From contig CBDCFV010000007.1 in NCBI GenBank assembly GCA_965216425.1, forward strand, positions 806,001 through 870,000: 64,000 nucleotides of DNA, read 5' to 3'. This document shows, piece by piece, positions 36,095 through 44,942 of the stretch. This DNA comes from CBDCFV01 sp965216425 (GTDB lineage: Bacteria > Chloroflexota > Dehalococcoidia > Lucifugimonadales > UBA3495). Position numbers and translations under genes: made by a program. Within the stretch, counting starts at the first letter, position 1, and every line of letters begins with the position of its first letter. The notes under the pieces are model-generated. The model made no database searches and had not been told where the DNA came from. It saw only the letters and a program-made list of their open reading frames with translations.

Positions 36095-36129
36095 GAACAG
36101 GGGCAACGCATGATGCGTTGCTCCTGTTC
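36095..36129 (+). promoter_or_regulatory. Intercistronic hairpin after SBP gene 2
   Basis: Near-perfect stem GAACAGG-GCAACGCAT with ATGCGTTGC-CCTGTTC, without a T-run. It lies 22 nt after the SBP stop and 154 nt before the permease, the same layout as in the first operon, and could keep SBP mRNA above permease mRNA. Confidence 0.65.
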
Positions 36130-36282
36130 GTCACTTCTGAAGGGCGCCGTGCTCTTTTGAAGACCGGAATGGTTATATAAGCCCCGAGTACTGGTTCGGA
36201 TAAGTAAAGTAAACCGCGGGGGTCATAGCGACCGCGCCGTAGCACAGCAGCAATGAACCCCCTGCACATGATGGAGGAATAG

Positions 36283-37218
36283 TTGGGACGGTACGTCGCA
36301 AGAAGGGTTTTGCAAGGGGTGATCACCCTTTACCTGATTAGCTTGACAGTTTTCGTGATGTTGCGGGTCGGAGGTGGCAACCCCATCGTTCACATGCTGC
36401 CACCTGATGCGACTGCATTAGAACTGGAGTTGATGACCAAGGACTACGGTTTCGACAAGCCTCTTTATTATCAATACTGGATTTACAACAAGAGGTTGTT
36501 GCGAGGGGACCTCGGTGACGCCTTGAGTTGGGATAAAAGGCCGGCGGCGGAAGTCGTGTTCGACCGGCTGCCCGCCACCCTGCAGTTGAGCGGCAGCGCC
36601 CTCCTGTGGGCCGTCGTCGTCGGCGTTACCTTAGGAGCCATATCTGCGGCAAAGCCTGACTCCATTTTGGACCGGGTCGGCAAGGTGGTGGCCATCATCG
36701 CGCAATCGATGCCGGTATTTTGGGTTGGGCTCCTCATGATACTGGGCTTTAGCGTCTACCTTGGCTGGCTGCCCAGTGCCGGGGGGATAGACCGGCTAGG
36801 GCTGAAAGGCATCATTCTGCCGGCTGTTACGCTGGGGTTCTTCCTCATCGCTTCTCACATGCGGATAGTCCGATCCACCATGCTGGAGGTCCTGGAGTCA
36901 GACTACATCAAGATGGTCAGGGCCAAAGGTCTGCCTACCCGCATGGTGCTCTGGAAGCACGCTTTCAAGAACGCCTCTATTCCGGTGTTTACCCTGTTCT
37001 TCGTCAACTTTGCGGGTCTGATTTCGGGCGCGGTGATCACCGAGACCATCTTCGCTTGGCCAGGGGTTGGGAGGCTGTTAGTCGAGTCGCTCTTGGTGCG
37101 GGACTACCCGACCACGCAGGCTGTGATCTTTTTCGTAGCGGGCTTCATTCTTTTCATCAACATTTTTGTGGACATCACGTATGCTTGGCTGGACCCACGC
37201 ATACGGATAGCGCAATAA
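36283..37218 (+). CDS. ABC transporter permease, DppB type
   Basis: A 311-aa inner-membrane permease. N-terminus RYVARRVLQGVITLYLISL, the segment YGFDKPLYYQYWIYNKRLL, AIIAQSMPVFWVGLLMILGF, the EAA loop YIKMVRAKGLPTRMVLWKHA (about 207-226) and the end YAWLDPRIRIAQ mark it as DppB-like. The start is TTG 36283, supported by GGAGG 6 nt upstream and no better ATG. Paired with the DppC-type gene 12 nt on. Confidence 0.9.
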   Translation: MGRYVARRVLQGVITLYLISLTVFVMLRVGGGNPIVHMLPPDATALELELMTKDYGFDKPLYYQYWIYNKRLLRGDLGDALSWDKRPAAEVVFDRLPATLQLSGSALLWAVVVGVTLGAISAAKPDSILDRVGKVVAIIAQSMPVFWVGLLMILGFSVYLGWLPSAGGIDRLGLKGIILPAVTLGFFLIASHMRIVRSTMLEVLESDYIKMVRAKGLPTRMVLWKHAFKNASIPVFTLFFVNFAGLISGAVITETIFAWPGVGRLLVESLLVRDYPTTQAVIFFVAGFILFINIFVDITYAWLDPRIRIAQ

Positions 37219-37230
37219 CGGGGAGAACGT

Positions 37231-38133
37231 ATGGCAAGCGAAGGTGGAAACGGAGAAGGGTTGCTGGTGGCACAACCGGTTGGAGTGGCGGCTGGCGTAC
37301 CGCGGTTAGCGCGTAGAGGATTAGTCTCCCTACGAGGTGCTCCCAAGCTCTCTTTGCTGTTCTTGTTGTTAGCACTGGTGTGCGCCATCTTCGCTGAATC
37401 TGTATCGCCGCACAACCCTATAGAGGTAACTACGAACATACTGGAGTCACCGAGCAGCGAACACTGGTTGGGCACGGATATGCAAGGGCGCGACGCTCTT
37501 ACTAGGGTGATTTACGGTGCTCAGATCTCGGTGATGGTGGCGTTGGCGGCGGTGGCCTTGGCAGCCTCCGTGGGCACGGTGGTAGCACTGCTCAGCGGAG
37601 TAATGCGCGGTTGGGTAGACACCATGCTCATGAGGCTAACCGACGGATTCCTGGCGTTGCCGTCACTGATGGTGGCCCTTGTGGTCATCTCCATCCTGGG
37701 TCCCAGCATCCCCAACGTTATACTGGTGATCGGGCTGACGCGTTGGATGAGCTACGCTCGGGTGATACGGGGGGAAGTGCTGAAGTTGATGGAGATGGAC
37801 TTCGTGCGTCTGGCGCAAGTGGCGGGAGCGAGCCGGCCGCGGATCATGGTGCGTCACATATTCCCCAACGTGTCCAACACCCTGCTGGTGCTGGTGACGT
37901 TGGAGATTGGGTTAGCGGTGATAGCGGAGTCATCGTTGAGCTTCCTTGGTTTCGGCGTCCCCAGGCCATTGCCGTCTTGGGGCAGCATGCTCAGGGATGC
38001 GCAGGAGTTCATCTATATCACGTGGTGGCTGCCGGTTTTCCCGGGGCTGGCGATCACGTTCCTGGTGATGTCGTGCAACCTGACGGGGGACTGGCTGCGG
38101 GACCGTCTTGACCCCACCAGGCGGCAATTATGA
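37231..38133 (+). CDS. ABC transporter permease, DppC type
   Basis: A 300-aa inner-membrane permease. The DppC signature is HWLGTDMQGRDALTRVIYGA (about residues 79-98), the EAA loop FVRLAQVAGASRPRIMVRHI (about 190-209), and SSLSFLGFGVPRPLPSWGSM near the C-terminus. The N-terminal 40 residues are Gly/Val/Arg-rich and lie in the cytoplasm. A terminator follows at 38198, so the operon ends here without ATPase genes. Confidence 0.9.
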   Translation: MASEGGNGEGLLVAQPVGVAAGVPRLARRGLVSLRGAPKLSLLFLLLALVCAIFAESVSPHNPIEVTTNILESPSSEHWLGTDMQGRDALTRVIYGAQISVMVALAAVALAASVGTVVALLSGVMRGWVDTMLMRLTDGFLALPSLMVALVVISILGPSIPNVILVIGLTRWMSYARVIRGEVLKLMEMDFVRLAQVAGASRPRIMVRHIFPNVSNTLLVLVTLEIGLAVIAESSLSFLGFGVPRPLPSWGSMLRDAQEFIYITWWLPVFPGLAITFLVMSCNLTGDWLRDRLDPTRRQL

Positions 38134-38197
38134 TGTTGACTACAACCTCAGCGGCGACCATGTAACAAATTAATATCCCGCTACTCGCTTAAATATA

Positions 38198-38245
38198 AGC
38201 CCGGGAGAGCGCCGTAAATCGGCAACCCTTCCGGGCTTCTTTTTT
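38198..38245 (+). terminator. Rho-independent terminator of SBP operon 2
   Basis: Stem AGCCCGG (38198-38204) with CCGGGCT (38231-38237), an inner GCCG/CGGC stem, then a run of T interrupted by one C. It lies 65 nt after the last permease stop. Confidence 0.85.
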
Positions 38246-38368
38246 ACCGCCGCCGTGCCGCAATCGTCACGATGCGGAAGTAGAAGGCGGTCCTTGTGGT
38301 TACCTTGGATGGTACGAGGCGGGGACAACCCCGCCGATCCAGCGAAAAGTGCGGTGGCCCTGTCTTTC

Positions 38369-39205
38369 CTAAGATACCTTAGTGAACCTCTGCAATCGTT
38401 GATTGGCCGTGTCCACCGCGTAGAGGTCTCCCTTGGAGTTGGTGTATACGTTGTGGCCGTTCTCGAAAGTGCGCCCGCGCGCCACTAGCTCTCCATCCAG
38501 CGTGAGAATGCTGAGCCTGGGCACTTGGTCTGTGACGTAAACCATCTGGTTGTTGTCAATGTGCACGCCCATGGGCGACTTGAAGTCGGTCCACTGCTCC
38601 AGGAACGTGCCGTCGCCGTTGAACACCTGTACCCGGTGGTTTTCCCGGTCGCAGACGTATATCCTGCCGTCGTTGGCTACCCTGATACTGTGCGGTACTC
38701 TGAACTCCCCCGGCCCGCTGCCCGGAGAGCCGAAAGAACCGACGTATTCTCCCGCTGCGGTGAACCGGTGGACGCAAGAGTTGCCGTACCCGTCTGAAAT
38801 GTAGATGTCGCCGGCGGGGCCAATGGCAATGTCGGAGGGGTGGTTGAACGGGGCCTGCAACGCCGCCCGGTACCGGTTGCCCAACGCCATCAACACTTCA
38901 CCCTCGGTGGTACATTTCAACACTTGGTGCGCGTCCCGGTCGGCCAAGTACACGCTATCGTCTGGGCCTATGTAAATGTGATGCGCGTCCTCCAGCAGCC
39001 CATCCCGCCGGGGCCACGCTGACAAAAACTGTCCGTCGGGCCCGAACACCAGGACCGGAGGCCCAAGCCGCTGGAACACATACACCCGGTCATTCGAATC
39101 GACAGCCACCGCGCTGGGGTTCTGGAACTGGACCCCGGCAGGCAACTTCGCCCAACCGGCCTCATACTCGTACACAAAGTCGCCCATCCCAATGGTTATC
39201 GCCAT
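38369..39205 (-). CDS. NHL-repeat six-bladed propeller protein (peptidylglycine-lyase-like)
   Basis: A 278-aa propeller of NHL repeats: NPSAVAVDSNDRVYVFQRLG, HHIYIGPDDSVYLADRDAHQ, HPSDIAIGPAGDIYISDGYG, VPHSIRVANDGRIYVCDREN and MGVHIDNNQMVYVTDQ are five blades with the Asp/His pattern of the peptidyl-alpha-hydroxyglycine lyase group. No signal peptide is seen. Function is unknown; members can be lyases or binding scaffolds. It lies between two SBP genes on opposite strands. Confidence 0.82.
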   Translation of the reverse strand: MAITIGMGDFVYEYEAGWAKLPAGVQFQNPSAVAVDSNDRVYVFQRLGPPVLVFGPDGQFLSAWPRRDGLLEDAHHIYIGPDDSVYLADRDAHQVLKCTTEGEVLMALGNRYRAALQAPFNHPSDIAIGPAGDIYISDGYGNSCVHRFTAAGEYVGSFGSPGSGPGEFRVPHSIRVANDGRIYVCDRENHRVQVFNGDGTFLEQWTDFKSPMGVHIDNNQMVYVTDQVPRLSILTLDGELVARGRTFENGHNVYTNSKGDLYAVDTANQRLQRFTKVS

Positions 39206-39293
39206 TAGTTGTTCTCCCGATTTATGTGCCCCGGAGCCTGGGGTCGAGGACGCCTACCAATCTGTGGAGGGGATCGGGTTGGTTCCTCGTCCC

Positions 39294-39321
39294 AAAAAAC
39301 TACAGCCCCTGAGGGCTGTAG
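39294..39321 (-). terminator. Rho-independent terminator of SBP gene 3
   Basis: On the minus strand, stem CTACAGCCC / GGGCTGTAG with a 4-nt loop followed by TTTTTT. It lies about 75 nt downstream of the SBP stop at 39397. Confidence 0.85.
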
Positions 39322-39396
39322 TCAAGACGAAGGTTGATGGCTGACTTGATACGGCAACGTTAGGCTCGTTATATTTGAATGGGTCAGCCCCGAGGT

Positions 39397-41250
39397 TTAC
39401 TCCTCCAGCCAGACCGACTCCTTTTGGTAAGCGTACTGCACCGTTTTCGGCGTAGCAACCATATTCTTTACGGCGTTGAGATGGACGAACCGTTCGATGG
39501 GATGCCAGAACATGGGACGTCCATGCCCCTCCCCGGTGCGCAGGATGTCCTCGGCCTCCTTGATGATAACCCGCCGGGCGGTCTTATCAGGCACAGCCTT
39601 TTGCCGCTCGAAGATTTCACTGATCCTGGGATCATCGTACTTCAAAGCGTTCCTGGGACCGCCGGGCAGCCACACGCCAGAGAACATGTCGTCCGGGTCG
39701 ATGATGTTGGTGCCGTGGCCCAAGCCCAATATGTGCTCGTAAGTACCTTGCTGCTCTGCGTTAGCAGCAGCTGTCAGGTCAGTAACTTTCATGTTCAATT
39801 CGACCCCGATCTTCTTCCATTGCTCCTGCACGATCAAAGCTTCTTCCCTGAATATCGAAGCGGCATGGTACTCCAAGGTCAATCCATCAGGAAACCCGGC
39901 TTCAGCCAAGAGGGACCGGGCCATCTCCAAGTCGGCGGGGTCCTTTTCCAAGCCATCCACACCGATGGGGTTCCCTTTGTACAGATCGCCGTTGGCATCT
40001 ACGTACCGGAAGCCGGGCCACTCGGATATTTCTTCTGGAGTAGCCGACATCCAGGTATCAGGAAAGAATGGAATGCCGAGATTTCCTCTCCCAAGACGCG
40101 CAATCTCCACCAGTTCCTTGCTGTCCATGCCCAAGTAGAGCGCTCGCCGGACCCGCTTGTCATCCATCGGAGGATTGTTGAAGTTGAATTCGTAAAAGCG
40201 GAAGACGCTTTCTCCGGAGTATGGGACGGTCCCTTTCCCTTCAAGCAGCCCTTCCAGGTCGTTGAGTTGCTTCTGAGTCCAACCGCCACCGGGGATCAAG
40301 TGTACTTGCGCAGTGGTCAGGGAAGTAATAGCCCTGCCCTTGTCAGCTATGATGAAGACCTTGATCCCGTCCAGGAAGGGCAATCCTTCTTTGAAGTAGT
40401 TGGGGTTCTTCTCAATCTCGAAACTGGTCCCGAGTTCCCGGGTCTTGTACATGAATGCGCCGGAACCTACAACATTGTTGGGGTCATCGAAGAAGTCTGC
40501 CGGGTCGCCTGGTTTGTCTGCAAGGATGTGCTTGGGGTGAATGACCATAAAGTCGACGGTCAAGAAGGGCAACAATGCCGCAGGGCTGGGGAAAGACGTA
40601 TTCACCTTGACCGTAAGGGGATCGATGGCTTCGGAACTGGCGTAGTATGGTGCGATGTTCCTGGTGCGGGGCCGGACCTTTTCCACGTCGGCCATCTCAT
40701 CCAAGCTGAACACCACGTCATCAGCCGTAACGGGTTCGCCGTCAGTCCACTTGGCATCCTCCCATAGATGAAAGTTGACGCTCAAACCATCCGAGGCCCA
40801 CTCCCAGCTGGTAGCCAAGTCCCCGATGATGGTTTCCTGCGACTTATCCCGGGGATCGCGCATTACCAGCAGGTTATAGGGATTACGAGCTACGTAAATG
40901 GACCTGTTGCAACAGCCGATCCATGGGCTCCAACGGTCTGTCTCGTAAAGGTGGCCTTCTACCAGAACCCCGCCATACTTGCCCTTATCCAGGACAGATT
41001 CGTAATACTTGTGGTCTGCCGTCTCCGCCATGGCTTCCGGCGCTTCCGTGGCCTTCATGACTGCAGGGACCTTAGTAGCTTCCATGATCTCGGGCGCCTT
41101 GGTGGCCTCGGCCATAACCGCGGGGACTTCCGTTGCGGCAGGCTTCGCGGGCGTAGCCTCGGCCCCGCCGCAAGCCACGCCTATTGAAAACACACATATA
41201 ACCAACAGAAATAACAATGACCTTGGGTTCAGCGGCATAAATAGTGACAC
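39397..41250 (-). CDS. ABC transporter substrate-binding lipoprotein, family 5, 3
   Basis: A 617-aa binding protein. Signal and lipobox: FSIGVACGG (Cys about residue 27), then an Ala/Thr/Pro/Glu linker made of repeats like MEATKVPAVMKATEAPE (about 30-75). Family 5 landmarks: LSVNFHLWEDAKWTDGEPVT (about 170-190), GSGAFMYKTREL, KGRAITSLTTAQVHLIPGGG and RVRRALYLGMDSKELVEIAR. GTG 41250 has GGAGG at 6 nt; an ATG four codons in is too far from the RBS. It has its own promoter and terminator, and no permease beside it on this strand, so it probably feeds the permeases at 36283-38133 or a distant system. Confidence 0.9.
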   Translation of the reverse strand: MSLFMPLNPRSLLFLLVICVFSIGVACGGAEATPAKPAATEVPAVMAEATKAPEIMEATKVPAVMKATEAPEAMAETADHKYYESVLDKGKYGGVLVEGHLYETDRWSPWIGCCNRSIYVARNPYNLLVMRDPRDKSQETIIGDLATSWEWASDGLSVNFHLWEDAKWTDGEPVTADDVVFSLDEMADVEKVRPRTRNIAPYYASSEAIDPLTVKVNTSFPSPAALLPFLTVDFMVIHPKHILADKPGDPADFFDDPNNVVGSGAFMYKTRELGTSFEIEKNPNYFKEGLPFLDGIKVFIIADKGRAITSLTTAQVHLIPGGGWTQKQLNDLEGLLEGKGTVPYSGESVFRFYEFNFNNPPMDDKRVRRALYLGMDSKELVEIARLGRGNLGIPFFPDTWMSATPEEISEWPGFRYVDANGDLYKGNPIGVDGLEKDPADLEMARSLLAEAGFPDGLTLEYHAASIFREEALIVQEQWKKIGVELNMKVTDLTAAANAEQQGTYEHILGLGHGTNIIDPDDMFSGVWLPGGPRNALKYDDPRISEIFERQKAVPDKTARRVIIKEAEDILRTGEGHGRPMFWHPIERFVHLNAVKNMVATPKTVQYAYQKESVWLEE

Positions 41251-41322
41251 GACCTACCTCCAATATGTGCTGAGTTGTTTGCGCGCTGACCATTTGGACA
41301 AATCTGTGGATGATTGACTTGC

Positions 41323-41351
41323 ATAGTATATCTTATACTTTTTGATGTCAA
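41323..41351 (-). promoter_or_regulatory. Sigma-70-type promoter of SBP gene 3
   Basis: On the minus strand TTGACA (41351-41346), 17-nt spacer, TACTAT (41328-41323). The surrounding 41310-41470 region is very AT-rich compared with the rest of the window. The GTG start lies 73 nt downstream. Confidence 0.68.
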
Positions 41352-41717
41352 TATATTGAGAATTACATATATAATTCGTATTTATTAGCAGGCCACATAA
41401 CATGATATTACTAACTTCGCAATAACATATATGCTATACGTTATTTAATGATAAATCTGCATGATTGCGCTTCCGAAATCGCGTAATGCCTTTGCGGTAA
41501 CGATCAAAGGACCGTTAATTTACCCGGACAGCTTAGGTACAGCCCAGCCGGGCTTACTCTATACGGTGAGCGTTTAGCTGCAGGTTAGTGGCAGGTGAAG
41601 ATATACTTACGTCAAGGCCCAAGTCAGGTAAGCAAAAACGCTACTGCTCGGCTTCTCCATTGCCGTGCTTAGCCTTTCATCGAACTATCAATATGTCGTT
41701 AAAACAGGAGAACCAAA
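41352..41717. other. Divergent intergenic region upstream of SBP gene 3 and hydrolase
   Basis: About 365 nt without a gene. The half next to the SBP gene is AT-rich (for example ACATATATGCTATACGTTATTTAA) and could bind a regulator or nucleoid protein. The half next to the hydrolase returns to normal composition; no clear promoter for the hydrolase was found. Confidence 0.5.
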
Positions 41718-42494
41718 ATGATATCGTCGATACTTCCTCCTGGCGTCGTCTACCATCCATCTGCCGTTCACTCCTACGAGGTACAAGTCCGGGGGTATAA
41801 CGGCGACATGGTGCCGGCCTACGTGGCGCGCCCTGCGGCGGAAGGACGCCACCCAGGCTTGGCGCTGGTCCATGGAATTCACGGCTACGAGGAGCACATG
41901 AAGGACGTGGCCAAGCGCTTCGCCGTTATGGGATATGCCACCATCGTTCCCGCTCTCTACAGCCGCAACGAGGGGCTGTGCGTGGTGGAGGAAGAGGACA
42001 TGGCCAAGGCTCGCGAGTGGCTGGGCAGCCGCTCCAATGCCCAAGCCAACGCCGACCTGGAAGCCGCTAAGGCCTTCCTTCAAGCGAGCAGCTTCGTCGA
42101 CTCCCGCGTCGGCTTGGTGGGCTTCTGCTCCGGGGGGCGGGTGGCGATGGTGTTTGCCAGCAACACTGAAGGTCTCGACGCGTTCGTCAACTTCTATTCC
42201 AACGGCATCTTTCAACCGACCGAGGTGAACCCGACGCCAGCGAGCGAGATGGTAAAGGACTTGTGCTGCCCCATGCTGGGCCTCTTCGGTGACGACGATA
42301 CAAACCCGTCGCCGGAAGACGTGGCCCGCCTACGGGCCGAACTGGACAAGCATGGCAAGAACTACGAATTTGTGAGCTACAAAAACGCTGGACACGCTTT
42401 CTTTTCCGACACCCGCGAGAGCTATAAGCCCGAAGCATCCTACATGGCTTGGGGACGGTGCTTGGAATGGCTTTCGCATTACTTGAAACCGTAA
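41718..42494 (+). CDS. Dienelactone hydrolase family protein
   Basis: A 258-aa alpha/beta hydrolase of the dienelactone hydrolase type. HPGLALVHGIHGYEEHMKDV, ATIVPALYSRNEG, nucleophile elbow GLVGFCSGGRVAMVFA with Cys as nucleophile (about residue 136), GDDDTNPSPEDV with the catalytic Asp, and KNAGHAFFSDTR with the His. The family opens cyclic lactone esters in aromatic-ring degradation, but many members have other substrates. RBS AGGAG precedes ATG. The next gene, an amidohydrolase of the decarboxylase type, follows on the same strand after 87 nt, which fits a small ring-fission product pathway (inference). Confidence 0.88.
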   Translation: MISSILPPGVVYHPSAVHSYEVQVRGYNGDMVPAYVARPAAEGRHPGLALVHGIHGYEEHMKDVAKRFAVMGYATIVPALYSRNEGLCVVEEEDMAKAREWLGSRSNAQANADLEAAKAFLQASSFVDSRVGLVGFCSGGRVAMVFASNTEGLDAFVNFYSNGIFQPTEVNPTPASEMVKDLCCPMLGLFGDDDTNPSPEDVARLRAELDKHGKNYEFVSYKNAGHAFFSDTRESYKPEASYMAWGRCLEWLSHYLKP

Positions 42495-42581
42495 ACCGGG
42501 AGGCAGACTGCGTCGGAACGCCATTGACCATGTCGCGTCTACGGACCATAATGGCCCAAATCCCAGCCTTGGAGTTGCGAA

Positions 42582-43760
42582 GTGAAAAAGGGATATAAAG
42601 TCATCGACATCGATACTCACGTCAACCCAAGCTACGATACCCTGGTCAAGTACGTGGACCCGGCGTTTCGTCCCAGACTGGAAGAGCTAACACCGTACTT
42701 GCGCAAAGTCGGGGACTACACCGCCTTGAGCTTAGCGTCGATCCCGTTCGACCGGTTTCCCGGTGACCCACCGAAGGCCGACGATGCAGCAGCGGTAACC
42801 GGAGGGCGCGGCGCTCTGGAAGGGCGGGTCACTCGTTCTTCCGGCCACCACAGGGTGGACCCGCGCCACGGGGTCAGCGACGAGAACGCCGAGGGGCGCC
42901 TGCTGGACATGGACATGGAGGGCAGGGACATCGACGTCATTATCCCGGGCACTTGGGCCAACGGGCTGTCCAGCTTGGAGGACGTGACCCTCGCCGAGGG
43001 GCTGTACTCCGCCTACCACCGCTATATGCGGCAGTTTTGCAGCACGAACCCCGACCGCCTCAAGAGCATCATCCTCGCCCCGGCTGCCGACATCGAGTGG
43101 GCGGTGTCTGAGGTGAAGGCAGTATCCCAAGAGAGATGGGTTGGGGCTGTCGCGCCCGTCCTGCCCGAAGGGATGCCGGTGGACCACCCCGACCTTGACC
43201 CTCTTTGGGAGGTGATGAACGACGCGCACCTCCCCATCCTGCACCATAGCTTCACCTTCGAAGCCCCCTACTTCCCCGGTTACCGGGATATCTGGGGCAA
43301 TGTGGTGGTGGCGAGGACAGCGGCCCACCCTTGGGGCGCGGCAAGGCTGCTGTCGTACCTGATCGTGGGCCGGATCTTCGACCGTTTCCCCAACATCAAC
43401 GCCGGCGCCGCGGAAGTGGGCCACGGCTGGCTGCCCCACTGGCTGATCCGGTTGGGCGAGATGGCGAACTACGTCTCTGGGGCAACGCCCACGCTGGAGT
43501 ACAAACCGTTGGAGTACGCTCAAATGGGGCGCTTCCGGTGCGGGGCCGAACCCTTCGAGGGGCCGGCAATGACCAAGGCCTGCATCGACCTGTTGGGGCC
43601 CGACTGCTTGATGCACCAGTCGGACTATCCCCACGGCGAGGCCCACTTCCCTGACACCGCCGAGATGGTCATTGACTGGCCATTCTGGGAGGAACTGGGA
43701 GAGGAGGTCCTCATCAAGCACATGTCAGGGAACGCGGAGAAGTTCCTGCGGTTGGCCTAA
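42582..43760 (+). CDS. Amidohydrolase family 2 (ACMSD-like TIM barrel)
   Basis: A 392-aa metal-dependent hydrolase or decarboxylase of the amidohydrolase-2 group. Start motif VIDIDTHVNPSYD (the family's D-x-H metal pair), DMDMEGRDIDVIIPGTWAN, LPILHHSFTFEAPYFPGY with metal His, AAEVGHGWLPHWLIRLGE, and LMHQSDYPHGEAHFPDTAE with the last catalytic Asp. Such proteins cleave C-C or C-N bonds of small acids. GTG start with GGAG upstream. Terminator at 43812. Confidence 0.88.
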   Translation: MKKGYKVIDIDTHVNPSYDTLVKYVDPAFRPRLEELTPYLRKVGDYTALSLASIPFDRFPGDPPKADDAAAVTGGRGALEGRVTRSSGHHRVDPRHGVSDENAEGRLLDMDMEGRDIDVIIPGTWANGLSSLEDVTLAEGLYSAYHRYMRQFCSTNPDRLKSIILAPAADIEWAVSEVKAVSQERWVGAVAPVLPEGMPVDHPDLDPLWEVMNDAHLPILHHSFTFEAPYFPGYRDIWGNVVVARTAAHPWGAARLLSYLIVGRIFDRFPNINAGAAEVGHGWLPHWLIRLGEMANYVSGATPTLEYKPLEYAQMGRFRCGAEPFEGPAMTKACIDLLGPDCLMHQSDYPHGEAHFPDTAEMVIDWPFWEELGEEVLIKHMSGNAEKFLRLA

Positions 43761-43811
43761 ACGTTTCCGTCCAGTTACCGTTTGCGGCGTCATCATATCG
43801 ACGCATGGATA

Positions 43812-43851
43812 AGGCCCGACATCGTTGACGACGATGTCGGGCCTCTTTCTT
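43812..43851 (+). terminator. Rho-independent terminator after amidohydrolase
   Basis: Perfect 14-bp stem AGGCCCGACATCGT / ACGATGTCGGGCCT with a short loop, followed by CTTTCTT. It separates two convergent genes and could act on both strands. Confidence 0.85.
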
Positions 43852-43865
43852 GCCATCGCAGTATG

Positions 43866-44879
43866 TTAGACCTTAACCGGAGCTTCCTCGAACGCCGGCA
43901 TGACTTCCTCTGCGAACAACTTCATGGACTCGACCACTCTCGAATGTTCCAAGGTTCCGAAGGCGGTCCATAGCAGGAAGTAGTTCACTCCTTGGTCTTC
44001 GTGGTCTCGGATTTTGCGGATTACCGTCTCCGGACTGCCGAAGAGCCAGCCCTCCCGCTCATGGTCTTGTACTGGGCGGGTGCCGGAGGTGTGGCGATAG
44101 TAGTACTGCACCGCCGGCTCTGCTATCCGGTACGCCTCCTCGTCGGTTTCCGCCACGAAGAGGTGCCTTCCCACCGGGAAATGGACCGGGATGTCGTGGC
44201 CATGCTCCTTCAACAGCCGCTCGTACAGCACTCTACCGCTCCGTAACTGCTCCGGCGACGCCCAAGCCAGGATGACGTGGTATCCGTTGCGGGCAGCGTA
44301 CTCGATGGCTTCGTCCTTCCAGAACCGGGTGAGCGCCACCCAGATCGGCGGCCGAGGTTGTTGGAGCGGCGTGGGCACTACGCGAGTCTCCGGAATCTTG
44401 TAATGAACGCCGTCGAACGTGAAATTCTCCCCCGTCCACGCCTTCTTGATAATCTCCAGCGACTCTTCGAAGCGTTCCCCTTTTTCCTCTTCGGGCACGC
44501 GAAAACCCTGGAACTGATAGTTGCGGTATCCCAGCCCAACACCGAAATTCAGCCGGCCGTTGCTGACAATATCCAGCACTGCCGCGTCTTCCGCCAGCCG
44601 GAGCGGGTCCATCAGCGGGACTACATTTATAGCCTGTCCTATGCGTATACGCTTGGTTACGCCGGCTACATAAGCTCCCAAGGCCAGCGGGGAGCAGCAA
44701 ATTCCATACTCGCCGCCCAACTCCTTGTAATGGTCCGGCGAGAAGTGGTGTTCCGTCAGCCAGATGCAGTCGAAACCCAGCGCATCCGCAAGGACAAACT
44801 CCGCGATGGACTCGTCGTACACCTGTTTGAACGGTTTGCCGGTGGGGCTTTGCATCAAGGCGAGGATGCCGAACTTCAT
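43866..44879 (-). CDS. LLM-class flavin-dependent oxidoreductase
   Basis: A 337-aa luciferase-like monooxygenase/oxidoreductase. MKFGILALMQSPTG, ADALGFDCIWLTEHHFSPDH (catalytic-type Glu-His-His), RIRIGQAINVVPLMDPLRLA, VSNGRLNFGVGLGYRNYQFQ and RPPIWVALTRFWKDEAIEYA place it with bacterial luciferase-like FMN enzymes rather than the shorter F420 reductase type at 1949. GSPETVIRKIRDHEDQGVNY is a common C-terminal motif. It needs reduced flavin from a separate reductase. The next gene upstream on the same strand is an AstE-like deacylase, 63 nt away. Confidence 0.88.
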   Translation of the reverse strand: MKFGILALMQSPTGKPFKQVYDESIAEFVLADALGFDCIWLTEHHFSPDHYKELGGEYGICCSPLALGAYVAGVTKRIRIGQAINVVPLMDPLRLAEDAAVLDIVSNGRLNFGVGLGYRNYQFQGFRVPEEEKGERFEESLEIIKKAWTGENFTFDGVHYKIPETRVVPTPLQQPRPPIWVALTRFWKDEAIEYAARNGYHVILAWASPEQLRSGRVLYERLLKEHGHDIPVHFPVGRHLFVAETDEEAYRIAEPAVQYYYRHTSGTRPVQDHEREGWLFGSPETVIRKIRDHEDQGVNYFLLWTAFGTLEHSRVVESMKLFAEEVMPAFEEAPVKV

Positions 44880-44942
44880 ATGATCCTCCGCAACCGCCGC
44901 GCATTCTTGGTGCGCGATCTTCAGTATATTGACCGCCGGACT

